Below are positions 27,363-38,700 of a stretch of DNA of 64,000 bases, piece by piece. Numbering within the stretch: position 1 is the stretch's first letter; each line of letters opens with the position of its first letter. The notes under the pieces are model-generated. The model worked only from the letters and a program-made list of their open reading frames with translations. It had not been told where the DNA came from and ran no database searches. The stretch comes from Sphingomonas faeni (GTDB lineage Bacteria; Pseudomonadota; Alphaproteobacteria; Sphingomonadales; Sphingomonadaceae). The stretch spans positions 26,925 to 90,924 of the forward strand of contig NZ_JANBVH010000020.1 in the NCBI RefSeq assembly GCF_024273235.1, in the 5' to 3' direction. A program made the position numbers and the translations under genes.

Positions 27363-27807
27363 CGTTGGCCGCTGGTGGGATCGCCGGCGGCACGACCGGC
27401 GGGCTTTTTGGCAAACTGCTCTTTTGAGCGTCAGCCTGCTTTGTAGCGACTGCGTCATCCTGTACCGCTAGCGGCACTGCATCGAGAACTTGTTCGCCCG
27501 CCCCAAAGACTGACGGCGCATTTGCACACGCTATGACCTATGTGCTTACATCTTCCTCGCCGCCATCTTCCGATTCTCGATCAATGAGTCCTGAGCCTAA
27601 AGACCACGGTGTCCATCATCGCCTTGGCGGTAAGGAGAACGGGACGATCGTTCAGCTGGCCTAGCTTACCGGTACACTGGCGGGTCGGTACGGCACCTTG
27701 CCAAGAAACCGCTGTCCTACTCCCTACCTGACCATCAGTCTGGGGGTCTTGGGGCAGATTCGAACTGATGTGGTTGCTCGTTAAGTATCCACAGAAGGGA
27801 AAATAGG
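27363..27807. other. Gap between IS21 and truncated ORF
   Basis: Apart from the target duplication and the terminator, no gene, RNA or repeat is recognised in this 445-base stretch. It is AT-richer than its surroundings. Confidence 0.4.
27382..27409 (+). terminator. Rho-independent terminator, probably of the WYL gene before the IS inserted
   Basis: The stem CGCCGG (27382-27387) and CCGGCG (27396-27401) has an 8-base loop and is followed by GGC and a T5 run at 27405-27409. If the IS and one target copy are removed, the hairpin begins only about 45 bases after the WYL stop codon at 24816. The IS therefore seems to have separated the gene from its terminator. Confidence 0.6.
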
Positions 27808-28074
27808 ATGGGCGAAATGCACTCCGAGCGGGATTGGGTCTACTATGCGGACCGCATGCCGCTGACGACGATCGTCCCGTGCTACGTAAACGGCGTGCGC
27901 GACCGCGCCCGCGAGAACATGCTCGCGTCCAACCTGGCGAAGCTGATCAACAGCGCCGCCGCGCTTGTCAGCATCGTCGAGGAGAACCCCGCCCTGTTCT
28001 TCGGCATGGAGGACACCTGCCGCTTCGATTTCGACGACGTCGCCGAGGCGCTCGAGGCCGTAGCGCCTGCCCCT
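27808..28074 (+). pseudogene. Truncated hypothetical gene fragment
   Basis: A frame opens at ATG 27808 after an AAGGGA-like ribosome-binding site and reads as convincing protein for about 89 codons (RDWVYYADRMPLTTIVPCYV, LASNLAKLINSAAALVSIVE, MEDTCRFDFDDVAEALEAV). It then runs without a stop into DNA that is the antisense of the 3' end of the kinase-like gene. From 28075 to its stop at 28452 the translation is just that shadow. This looks like a gene cut by a rearrangement, leaving only its N-terminus. No family is recognised. It is convergent with the pPIWI_RE operon. Confidence 0.45.
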
Positions 28075-29721
28075 TTAGGCCGAGCCCCCGTCAATCCTTC
28101 GGTCGATGACCGTAACGTTGCACACCTCGTCGCCTTGCAAAATGTTGTCGATCTCCTCGGCAAAGATGCGAGCGTGGTTCTCCAGAAGGCCCTCTCTTTC
28201 GAGCCGCCAGCCGCCGTCCCGCACCTTGTACTCCATCGGGCGGTCGATGATCACATAGTCGATCGGTATGTCGTCGGGCACGATGTTGGCGTTCATAAGC
28301 CGATCCTCCTGACGAAGGTTCGTCGCGTCGATCACCACGGATTGCCCACCCGACAGACGGGCACGAGCGCGCTGCCGCAGCACCTCGAAGATCGATTTCT
28401 GGCTGCCCGCCATATCGATACCGCCGGAGAGTTCCTGCCGGATCGCGTCTGACGACAGTATCCATTGAGGCGGATAATTGGCCGCGGCGTAGGTGGACTT
28501 GCCCGCCCCCGATGGACCGACCAGCATCACGAGGCGCTGATCGCAACGCGGCCAGTCCCATCCCGCCACCTCCGCCACCTCATCGGTCTGCTCTAGCAGT
28601 GTTTCCCAATCTCGGGACGCACGAACTACCCGCCATGCCTCGGCAGGCTCAATGTGCGCCATCGACGTACGCAAACTTGCGAAGTCGCGCAGCAAGCGCC
28701 TTTCCCAGTACCCAATGTCGTCTTGCAGGAAGCGTGACACATCAGCGATCTCGAGCTCGAGAGGATCCTCGAACATCCTGACCCTGCCATTCGGAAAAGA
28801 TTTTTCGAACGGAAGATGCAGTTCAAGTATAGCCCGGTAACGTCGGACGAAGGTCTGTCGAACCTGTTCGATGGCCGGGAAAAGCACGCTGACGTGCGCA
28901 CGCCAGATTCGCCGTGCCAGGAGCTTGGGAGAATCCAAGAGGCCGAGGGTGTGCACGTGCGGCGCACCGTCCATGATGTCGACCAACCCGTTGCTCCATG
29001 AAGGATAGCCGAGCGGAAGCGAGGCGGCCGTCAGGATCTTACGCGAATCAATCTGATCCTCGAGTTTGAATGCGGCGAGCGTCCCGACCATGTTCGGGTC
29101 CCAGCACGCGACTTCCGCGATCGTGGCCGCCGCGACGCGCTCAGCTACACCAGTGGGCCGCCCCAGCACTGCATCCACGTAGAGCTGCATGTCGGCGCGC
29201 GCGACTACACTGCGCCAGCGCAGCAGATCGGAACCCAGCACGGCTGTCACTTCAGCGGTTGGAAGTGTTCGCGGCGCCACCACCACCACACTCGGCGCCG
29301 TGATACGGCCGGTCCGTAGACGCTCGCTTCTAAATGAGCGGAGGAAGATGCTCCATGACGACCACGACTCAGCCTCGACCGCATCGACGATGAAGACCAT
29401 ATTCGCCAGATCGCGCGACCCCAGCAGGTCGGCCGTCGATCGAATCGACCCTGGTGAGGCGCCGGCCGCAGCAGCCAGCGTGTGTGCGGGGGAGCGCACA
29501 ACCTTCGTGGAGCTCGGATCCACCGTGACGACGCGCAGCGCGGCGTCCCTCTCCAACGCTTGCGTCAGGGCCTCAATAAGCCGACCAGGACGCAGTCCAG
29601 GCAGCGACAGTCCCACAATGCCGCCTTCGTCGGATGCGATCCGCTGAACGGCTGCCTCGAGGAAGCGCGACGGACCGGGAAGGTCCCACCAGTCCACGCT
29701 CGCCCAATCGATGGCGCTCAC
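28075..29721 (-). CDS. Protein with degenerate P-loop domain and polynucleotide-kinase-like C-terminus
   Basis: The 548-residue protein ends the operon. Residues ~20-170 look like a P-loop NTPase that has lost Walker A (IVGLSLPGLRPGRL in its place) but keeps a hydrophobic Walker-B-like strand (NMVFIVDAVEAESW). The middle is helical and unassigned. Residues ~395-548 are a T4 polynucleotide-kinase-type domain: LVMLVGPSGAGKSTYAAANY (Walker A), ILSSDAIRQELSG, and QSVVIDATNLRQEDR (the DATN signature). The substrate may be a nucleic-acid 5' end or a small nucleotide. It overlaps the giant upstream gene by 4 bases (ATGA), so it is co-translated with it. Its role in the system is inference. Confidence 0.75.
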   Translation of the reverse strand: MSAIDWASVDWWDLPGPSRFLEAAVQRIASDEGGIVGLSLPGLRPGRLIEALTQALERDAALRVVTVDPSSTKVVRSPAHTLAAAAGASPGSIRSTADLLGSRDLANMVFIVDAVEAESWSSWSIFLRSFRSERLRTGRITAPSVVVVAPRTLPTAEVTAVLGSDLLRWRSVVARADMQLYVDAVLGRPTGVAERVAAATIAEVACWDPNMVGTLAAFKLEDQIDSRKILTAASLPLGYPSWSNGLVDIMDGAPHVHTLGLLDSPKLLARRIWRAHVSVLFPAIEQVRQTFVRRYRAILELHLPFEKSFPNGRVRMFEDPLELEIADVSRFLQDDIGYWERRLLRDFASLRTSMAHIEPAEAWRVVRASRDWETLLEQTDEVAEVAGWDWPRCDQRLVMLVGPSGAGKSTYAAANYPPQWILSSDAIRQELSGGIDMAGSQKSIFEVLRQRARARLSGGQSVVIDATNLRQEDRLMNANIVPDDIPIDYVIIDRPMEYKVRDGGWRLEREGLLENHARIFAEEIDNILQGDEVCNVTVIDRRIDGGSA

Positions 29722-32700
29722 TGCGCGACCTTCGTGCCAAAGAGCGTGTTGAGGAGCGGATTCACCCGGAACGGTCGACCGTCAGCAGCGTCCGACCTGT
29801 CGAATGGCCGTTCCTCAAGCAGGGCCATCAGCAGGCCGTAGTCCACGACGGTCTGCCCGGAGAGATCAAGGCCGAGACCTTCGATCACGCCGTCCTTGAT
29901 GTAGTACGCCGTGATGTCGTCACCCTTGGTGAACTCCACGATGCCGCGAAATACCGCTAGCATATCACCGACAAGCCCAAGCTCGACGGGCAGCGACTGC
30001 TCGCGTCGGCGCCGGCTCGCCATCGTCTGGAGACGTGCGCCGAACGACTTAGCTCCGGTAGAAGAGGCTCCCGAGAAGACCTGCTGGACGAGACTGTTGT
30101 AGCCCCCCGTCGCCTCTAGCACCTGACCGCGGAACATATCAGTATCAAGGTGCTCCCGCTCCAGCATGTCATCGGCAAGCGTCGTCGACCACGTCTGCAG
30201 CGGTACGACCTTGACCTCACCCGCCATCGATGCCCGACGCGGATCCTGGATCCAAGAGAGCGCGTGTTCAGGACGACCGACAAAAATCACGCGAACGCGC
30301 CCTTCCCGTACAGGCTTCAACCGAAGCGCCTGATCCACCCAGCTTGCATCCCAGGGACTGAGTTCAGGCACGACATACAGGGTGACCTGATCCTTGCCGG
30401 GCTTCAGTTCCTTTACCATCGCGTCGGCGGTCATGAACGACCGCGCGTGGACTTCCACGGATGACCGCCCGTCAATCGCCTCGCCGAGTGACGCAAGCGC
30501 GCCAGTCACCATCTCGATGCTTGACGAGCGACTTCCGAAAATCAGCGTGACCGGCGCACGGTCTCGCAGCAGATCGGTTTCCTGGCTGAGCGTGAGCGGA
30601 CAGGTCACGCCCTCCGGGATGCGCATAAGGTCATTCTGCCGGAGCTTCCGGCGCGTAGAACCCGGATCGAATTCCGACGGAGCCGCCTTGTCGAGGAAAT
30701 CCCCGCGCGTCGTGGCGATCTTGTCATCGTCGCCCAGCAGACGAAGGATGGTTGGTGACCTCAGCGCCCAGCGTGAGCCAGACACCTCTCGGAGAACACC
30801 CAGACCCTCCATCTCGTCGAGTAGATCCTCAACTACCGCAAGCCGGTTCGCCTCGCTGAAGGCTTCCGGCCACCAGCTCTCAGCTGCGTCCAGAACCTCG
30901 ACGGCCGACATGCCCTCACCGATCCGGCCATTCATCGCGTCGCGGAGTGCGCGGTCGGCAACGATATTCGCGATCAGCGCGTAGCGCTGCTCGATCTTGA
31001 TAGTCATGTCGAAGGTTTCACCAATCTCCTTCTCGATGCCGATGTCCTCGTCGTCGAGGGCCTCCTTGATGTGAGCGGCGGTGATAACCACTGGCGAACG
31101 ACGCTTCTTCACGTCCGCGACCAACGTCTCCAGCAGACCCTTGCAGAACTTCTGCACAAGCACAGGATAGTAGTTGCAGTAGCTGAGGATGCGCCAGACG
31201 TCCTCGCGGTTCTGGAACTCGTATCCCATGCCAGCCATCGGGCGGGTGACCAGGAGTTCGGCATCCCCGAGCTCAGCGTCCATCAGCGGACCGATGCGCT
31301 GCGCGTCCGAGGCGATCTGCTTGAGAGGAGAGTTCTCCGTGTGAACCAGGCGGGTCACATTGTGTAGACCAGCCAGCACGAACTTGAAGCGGCGCCCGGT
31401 GTCATCCATCAGCTTCTGAAGCTGGATGAAGTGCACGAAGTTCTTGGTTGAATCCGACTTTATGAAGTTATCTGTTTCGTCAAGCAGGACCAGGATCCGC
31501 CGCTTAAAGTCCGCATCAAGCCACACCCGTACGCCATCGCTGAACTTGTCACTTGTGTCGACAGGACGATTAAAGACCGTCGTGAACTCCTTCGAGATCG
31601 AGAACCAGAGGTTGCCGGCGCTGCCGCTCAGTTCTCGAATGCTTACGTAGACGGCGGCGCTCCCGGAAATAGTGTCCTCAGCCTCGTCCGCAACTTGCTT
31701 TAGCAACGCGGTCTTACCAAGCCGGCGCCCCCCGTAGACGATGCAGCTGCCGAAGGGGTCGAGCAGCGTCAGCCTCTCCTTGACGCGGCCGAAGAACATC
31801 TCGCGCGGCACCGCACCGTTACCATAGTCCTTGTAGGGATCGGCGTAGGCGAAGGGCTGCGCGAGCTCGATGAGCGTCAAGCCACGGCCCTCCGGCTCGG
31901 CGAGTGCGAAGACGACCATCGCCTCGTCGACGACCAGGAGCTTCGACCGGTTTTCGAGGCAAGAAAGGTGTAGCTGGCGCCTGCGCTCGGGAAGCACCGT
32001 ATCTGTGACGATGTAGATCAGGCGCTGTACGCCGGCCTCCGCCTGAAGACTACGAAGTTCCCCATCGTTCGGCAGCCGCATGCCAATGCAGACCCGGTAG
32101 TTTCCATCGGTGAGACTGCCAAAATCGGGGAGGAGGACGGATGCCTCGTCCTTGAACAGATCGATCCGCATGTCGACAACATACAGCTTTCGGCTGTTTC
32201 GCTGCTGCGACGACCGCACGTCCACCCGCAGACCGAACTGCTCGAACATGCGCTCAAGCCGCAGAGCAACGTCGGCCTCCTGCCTGCCTGAGGCAACGGA
32301 CCGACGCAGTTCGCTCCAAAGCTCAAGACCCTCGAGGGCCTCAACGCGTCGGTCCGATTGAAGACGGCCGAAGTCCAGGCCGGCGAAGCCCGATCCCTGA
32401 CCGATCGCCGTTGCAAGCTGATCGAGCGACGGACGTGGCGTAGCCGTCAGCTGCTCCGGAACAGCTGGGTAGAAGGCGCGAAACCGCGGGTTCGGCGAAG
32501 TGGTCTCGGGAAGCGCCCTTCCGTCTTGCAGGAACTCCAGATACTCGTTTGCGGTTAGGAGGTCGTCTCCGACCACGAGGCTACGCACCTTGGCCAGATC
32601 GCCAGCAGCGGCGGTACCGGCCTTCGCCATCGCCTCGATCCGCGCCATCAACGCATCCCTCGGACGCTTTAGCAGCGTCTCCACCTTCGTGCGCACGTCG

Positions 32701-35700
32701 TCGATAAGGCCGTAGGCGGCCTTAAAATCGAGAATCTGTTCGAGCTCGACGTCCTCGCCTCGGGATTCAAGCGGGACCTCGCTAGGAAGCTCGTCAGGCG
32801 AGATTCGATCGAGCAGCGAAAGAAGCGACTGTGCCTCGTCCTGCGAACCGGCGCCGCTAGTCCGCTGCGCCCGGTCAACCAGCAACCTTGCCTCGAGAAG
32901 CTGGGAGTTCAGGGCGTCACGCCTGGTCCCCATATCGTCGAGCCTGAACTCCTGCAGACCCTGCACATCCTCCGCCGGGATTGCGTAGTAGCCCCCGAGA
33001 GAAAGCATCATTGCCGCGGGAATGTGCGAACCGGTCGAGATGCGATCTCGAACCTGCTCGGCGAATGCCTCCGGTCCGACCGGCTCCGACAGTCCGGCTG
33101 GGTCCGAGTGGACCAGCAACTCAAGCACGGTTTCTGGGACGTATGGCGACGGAAGCCACCCTAGGCCGAAGTCCAAAGTCGGTACCCAGAGTAGCGGCGC
33201 ATGAACGGCCGCTAGGTGATCCGTTGGCTGAGGAGTTCTTCCCAAACCCCGCACGAGGCCAAGGAAGCCAGCGAGTGCGCGCCGCGCCGAACGCACTGCG
33301 CCCTCTTCCAGCGCTCCGTTTGGCTCGTACCGTTCGAGTGCCGCGTCAAGCGCAGTCGTCGCGTCTACGATCTCGGTCCTGTCACGCTGGATGTTCGCCA
33401 GGGTGCGCTTAATCGCCGGTGCTGCGTCACTGATTTCAACATACTCGGCGCAAGTTGCAGCTATCCCTTGGATAAGGCCTACCATCCTGTCGCGCGCGAT
33501 GCCGTCGATGCCGGTCATTTTGAAGTTGTTCGCCCGAATTTCCGCCACCGCCAGGAGATCAATGATCTGTCCACGGTCGCGGTAGCTCGTCGCGAATTCT
33601 CGCGTCGCCTCGAGCGCGGGATTGCCACCCTTCGCGACGCGGTCACGAAGCCGGCCAAGCTCACCGTCGCTCTTGGTCAACACGTTGCGGAGCTTGTTGC
33701 CGAGCTGGAACTTGTAGGTCTTGTTCGAAAAATCCTCGATGTCGCTCAGGACCCGCGCAATCAGACGGCGCGAATTTTCGTCGTCCTTGGCCTCCTCTCC
33801 CGCCGCACGCATAAGCGCCGGACTGAGATTGAGGCCGTGCTTGAGCGGGGCCCCGAGCGCCTCGCGGAAGACGTGGACCGCGTCACCGAGACCGTCCGCG
33901 ACGTTCCGCAGTTCCTCGAGCGCGTCCTTGCCTGCAGGATCGTTGTGGAACAGCGCAAACTCCGCAAGCGATCCGAGCGCGAGGATCCGACGTGCGACGG
34001 CATGTGGAGCTTCGTCCTCCATTTCGCTGAAGGTATTGTGCACGCCTTTGAGTAATTCGTGCACAAACGGGCTTCCCTGAAGCGCCGCATGGCTGACGTG
34101 TCCTGAGATGGCGGCGAGACGCAGCTCCGCTCTACTCAGTGGGAATGCATCGAACAGGGCTGCCTCGCTCGCAGCCCGGGACATATGGAAGGCCAGACCG
34201 AACCGACCACCTGCGACGAAATTCTCGAACCGTTCCAGCAGCATCGGCTGGAGCGGATCGGGCCCTGGCGTCGCCGTAACAGGGTCCACCTGCTCATCGG
34301 ACGCGTCGGTGAGGCCATCTCCCATGATCGCGTCTGCGAGTTGCTCCGAGCCGACATCCATCTCGATCGGCTCGTCGGGGACGTCGGCATCCTGCGCAGA
34401 ATCCCAAAGGCCGGCATCGGCGACGCCGTCATCCGACGCGTCGTCATCCACTATCTCTTCAGTGGCATTGGGGGGGGCCACGACCTTCAGATCCAGCGAG
34501 ATTGCTGGCGCCGCGGTAGTCTCTCCCGGTTCAATCCCAGATCCAGTCTTGATCCTGTCCAGCGCTTCGATGGCGCGCTCCGCCGCGTCGCGGCTGTGGG
34601 TGACGGCCTTGGCCTTAAGCGACATGGCCTCCGGCAAGCGGGCCATCTGCATCTTGCCAAGGATCTCTTTCGCGTCCGCTATCGCCGACCCGGCTTCACT
34701 CGCGAGTTCCTCGGCGATCGATAGGCTAGCCTCCAGTTCGGCCGCCAATTCCGGCTCAACCAGTTCTGCGAACGGACCCGTCGGCGCGACCGGAATGCTC
34801 TCCTCGGGCTCCTGCGCCTCAACCATAACGGTGAGTGCCGCAGTGAAAACCTCGAGTGCACGATCGAGCAGTCGCGCCGAATCGATCCCCCTGGGACGCG
34901 ACGCCACAAACGCCGAGAGTGCCTCTGCAGCGCGCCCGACGTGCGAGGACAGCTGGTCAAGAACATCCGCGTCGGGGGACGAAGCGGAGCGAGCCGCGGC
35001 GACTATCGCGGCCATCTCGTCCGCCCACTGCTCCAGACCGTCAGACATCGGCGTCCGTTCGGTATCGACCGTAGCCAATGGCGTCGCGTTCGGCTCAGCC
35101 TGCGGGGAAATGTGCAAGTCGTGGTCTTTCTCTTGAAGTGTCGCGGGATCGCCGCCCTGTTTGCCGTCATCGTCCGCCTCGCCGATGGCGAGTGTCTTCG
35201 CGGCCTCGCCAGCGTCGCTGATCACAATCGTGCCCTCCGCAGGGTTCGTCGGGAACGTCTGGAGGTCGGTCTCCCAGTCGTAGTCGCTGCGGTGGAGATG
35301 CTTGCTGACGTCCGCGATGAATTCTCGAAGCGGTAAATAGTGGTCGTCGGCGGCTATCATTCTCCGCACTTCCGCCGGCAGGGGCTTGATGTAAGCCCTG
35401 CGGAACAGGTGAGCGAGGGCCAAGTCGAGTTGCCCCCCGTTTGCGAGGGTCTCGGCGATGTCCATGTCGGTCTTAGGTGGCGTGTGGCGCCCGGATGCCT
35501 GCGAGATGCCCGCAGAAAGACCGTAAGCCGAGCTCAAGATGTTCTTGAAGATCGACCAGTATTGGCGCTTGGCCAACGCCACGCTGCGCTTTGCGATCTG
35601 CGTGAAAGCGACGGCAAAGCGGGGATAGCGCAGTCCAGCATGCAGGAGAGCGGCAAACTCCGCCTGGCTAGGCCTCTGCAAAGGCCAGCCGCCGAAGCCA

Positions 35701-38700
35701 CTAAGCCTCATGAGCAGATCGCGTTCCTCGTGGATCGCACGCAACTGACTGTTCGCGACCGTCGCGTTCGCGGCGAGCCAGTCGACCGTCACGAACGCTG
35801 GAAGCCTGATGACGGGCTGTAGCTCAGACCAAGTCCGGTCGTCGCCTTCGGGCGTAGAGTCGGACGAAGCGCCGCCCCCGTCTGCATCATCTTCGCCGGT
35901 CGTATCCGAAACAACGACCGCCGCCGCCTCTCGCTCGATTGGGGCCTCGGGCTCGGCTACCGGTGCAGCAGTCACAACGGAGACCTCGTCCTTCTCCAGA
36001 AGTTGCCGCCAGGCGCGAGGGTCGGTCACCTGAAACGCCGTGTCCTGCTCGTTGGCAGGCTCTTCCTGCCCAGACGTGCCCTCCCCTTCGATGGCGCCTA
36101 TCCCGTCTTCCGCCGCGGCTTCGTCCTCCTCGTCGGAGACATCGAGGGCGAACCGCGTCATGTAGTCGCGAACCTTGGACTGGAACGAGAGTGGCGCGGG
36201 GAGCGAGGTGGAGGCCGCGGTGTGCCCGTATCCGTATCGGAGGCTCGAGACGAAGTGGGCGATGCGATCCGGGTCATCCCCCATGACCGTCGTAGCCACC
36301 GTGATCTCGATCGGATTGGGCAAACGGTAGCTGACGTCAAATATCGGGATCTCGAGCTTGGCGAGAAGGCCTTTCGGATCCACCGGCGTGGGCGCGTCCT
36401 TGAAGGCCTTCTGCACGGGTACCATCGACCAAAACGTCCGATACACGCTCAGCCCACGCGGGAACGACATCTGGAAATAGCCCGCTGTCGACCAGTAGTG
36501 ACCTGTTCCGGTTCCCACGCCGCCCAGCCGGACGGTTCGGGCGACCACCGTGGGACAGTATCGTTCCAGAAGCCTGGCGGTAGACGCCGCGATCGGCTCC
36601 GCCTGCTCGTAGAGAGCCGTCTTGCGTTCCGCGATGCGGGCGGCGTGCCCAAGCCTGATCCTGACGATGCGAACCCCGGGCCAGCGCCGGGACGCGTCGA
36701 GGCGCTCCGTGCCGAGCGCCATCTCGCCACCCACCTTTCCGTCGGTGAGCCACGGCCAGAGCGACGAGGCACTCGTGCTGTCGATCATGACGAAAGGACG
36801 ATCGCCGACCTCGGCACGCTCGTCTAGGATCTCGCGAACAAACGTCTGGAAGCTCTCGCGTTCGACCGCGGGTCCACCGAGCGATGCCTTGATGTTTGGG
36901 CTGGCGATCTTCTTGAGCGCCTCGAATAGCGGCTCCCAGCTGGCCGACCACCGCATGCCGCCATCGTGCCAGCCGACGCGCGCGGTCGTGCGGCCGGTGT
37001 CGCAGTCGATGCGGGTCGCGATGCATAGCTTTCCGGAAGTGGCGGAGAAGCGGTTACGCGCCTGCGTAAGTACCGATATCCCGATAATGGAGGTCGGCCG
37101 CGTCTCGACGTCCGGGAAGCCGCCAGCCACCACGCTAGCAACTTCAGAGACCAGGCCCGAATGACCAAACACCAGATCATACACCGCAGCCTGCACCCGG
37201 TGCAGGTAGTTGGCGAAGCCCCGGTGACCAGGCGCTCTGGGACGAAGATACTGCACGTTGGCATTGGCGATCGAGGCCAGGGCATATCTGCCCGCGGGCT
37301 TGTTGACCGGATCGTCCGGCTTCTTGTCGTACCAGTCGGTCGCCTGGACCAACGCATGGCTGCCGTCGCGGGTCTTTGCAATGATCTCGGCGAGTGGACG
37401 CCAAGCCTCGACCCTGGCCTCGAAGCGCTGCGCCGTCTTACCGTCCGCCACCGGAAGGCTCGCCTTCGCGCCATGGGTGCCGGCCGGCAAGGCGCGAGCC
37501 TCAATCTCTACGGCTGAGCCGAACAACGAAGTGAGTACCGTCTGGAGTAATCGCCGCTCGTCGTCCGTGCGGGCGATGAGGACCACAGAGGGCTTCCGAT
37601 CACCGAACACGCGTATGACGCGCGCCGCGTTCGCGCTGCGGACCTCCGCAAGCCGTTCCCGTGCGGTTGCCGCCGTCGACGCGGTTACAGGCGGCGCCTC
37701 CTCGCCAAGGCCAAGCGATGCCCACGCGACCTCCAGCGATGCATCGTCGTCGAGGTCGTTACGCCCCATCGAGATCGCAATGTCGGAAAGAAGTGCCTCG
37801 GTCTCAAGCGCCTTGTGCAGTTCCTCGGAGCGCTTGGGCGCGCGCCGGATGGGTGGCGTCTCCGCGAAGTCGAGTGGCACGAACCCGAGCGGGTCAACGG
37901 CTTCCTGCACCGCATCGAAAAGATCCGTCTGGTCGCGCGTCGAGACGCCGGCACCGATCGGGTGGGAGCCGCCGAGCTTTGGCGAGTAGGCGACCCCGAC
38001 GAATGTCTCGCTCCCCGCACCGCGCTCGACAAGCTCCGACAATGGTGCCCCCAGGTCAGCGGGACCGACGCGCAGCAGCTGTCCCAGGAACTCCGGCGCG
38101 ACCGGGTCCTGGACCTTGCGCGCGCGCACCGGCGCGGAGACCTCGAGCGCGACATGCGGTCCCAAGCGCCCCATGAGCGTGACGGTCACCCCGCGCTGCC
38201 CCGTCAAGGGGCCGCCCGAAGGGACATTTGCCAACCAGCGACGCCTCGAGGCCCGAACGTTGATGATGGGCTGCTTGCTGAAGGGCATCGTCTCTACGGT
38301 GACGCACGCTACCATCGAATAGAGCGCGTCCTCATGCACAGCTGGCCAGGTGATGAACTCCAGCTCGTTCGACTTCCCGTTCCCCCGCACGATGCGCCAG
38401 ACCGGACCAAGCCCGTCGAAGAGCTCCTTGCCTTCCAGCGCCCCGGCGAACTGCTGGACGATCGCGTCACGTATCTGCGGAAAAGATCTTCCAGCCGCGA
38501 TGACCTCGGGGAGGCTTCCGTCAATGCGGCCCACCTCGAAAGCGTCGCGTCCCATCTCCTGAAGGGTGTCGACTAGGATCTCGTCTGCCTCGACCTTCTC
38601 AGCCCACGGCCGCAGGACCTGCGCCGACCACAACGACAGGGCACGGCCGAGACGATCCCTGAGTTCCGGTTGGGGCGGTACATCGAGGAACGGTCGCGGG

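Noticed and set aside
28075..28452. Second half of the frame that opens at 27808
   Set aside because: From 28075 on it is purely antisense to the kinase-like gene, so only the first ~89 codons were kept as a fragment.
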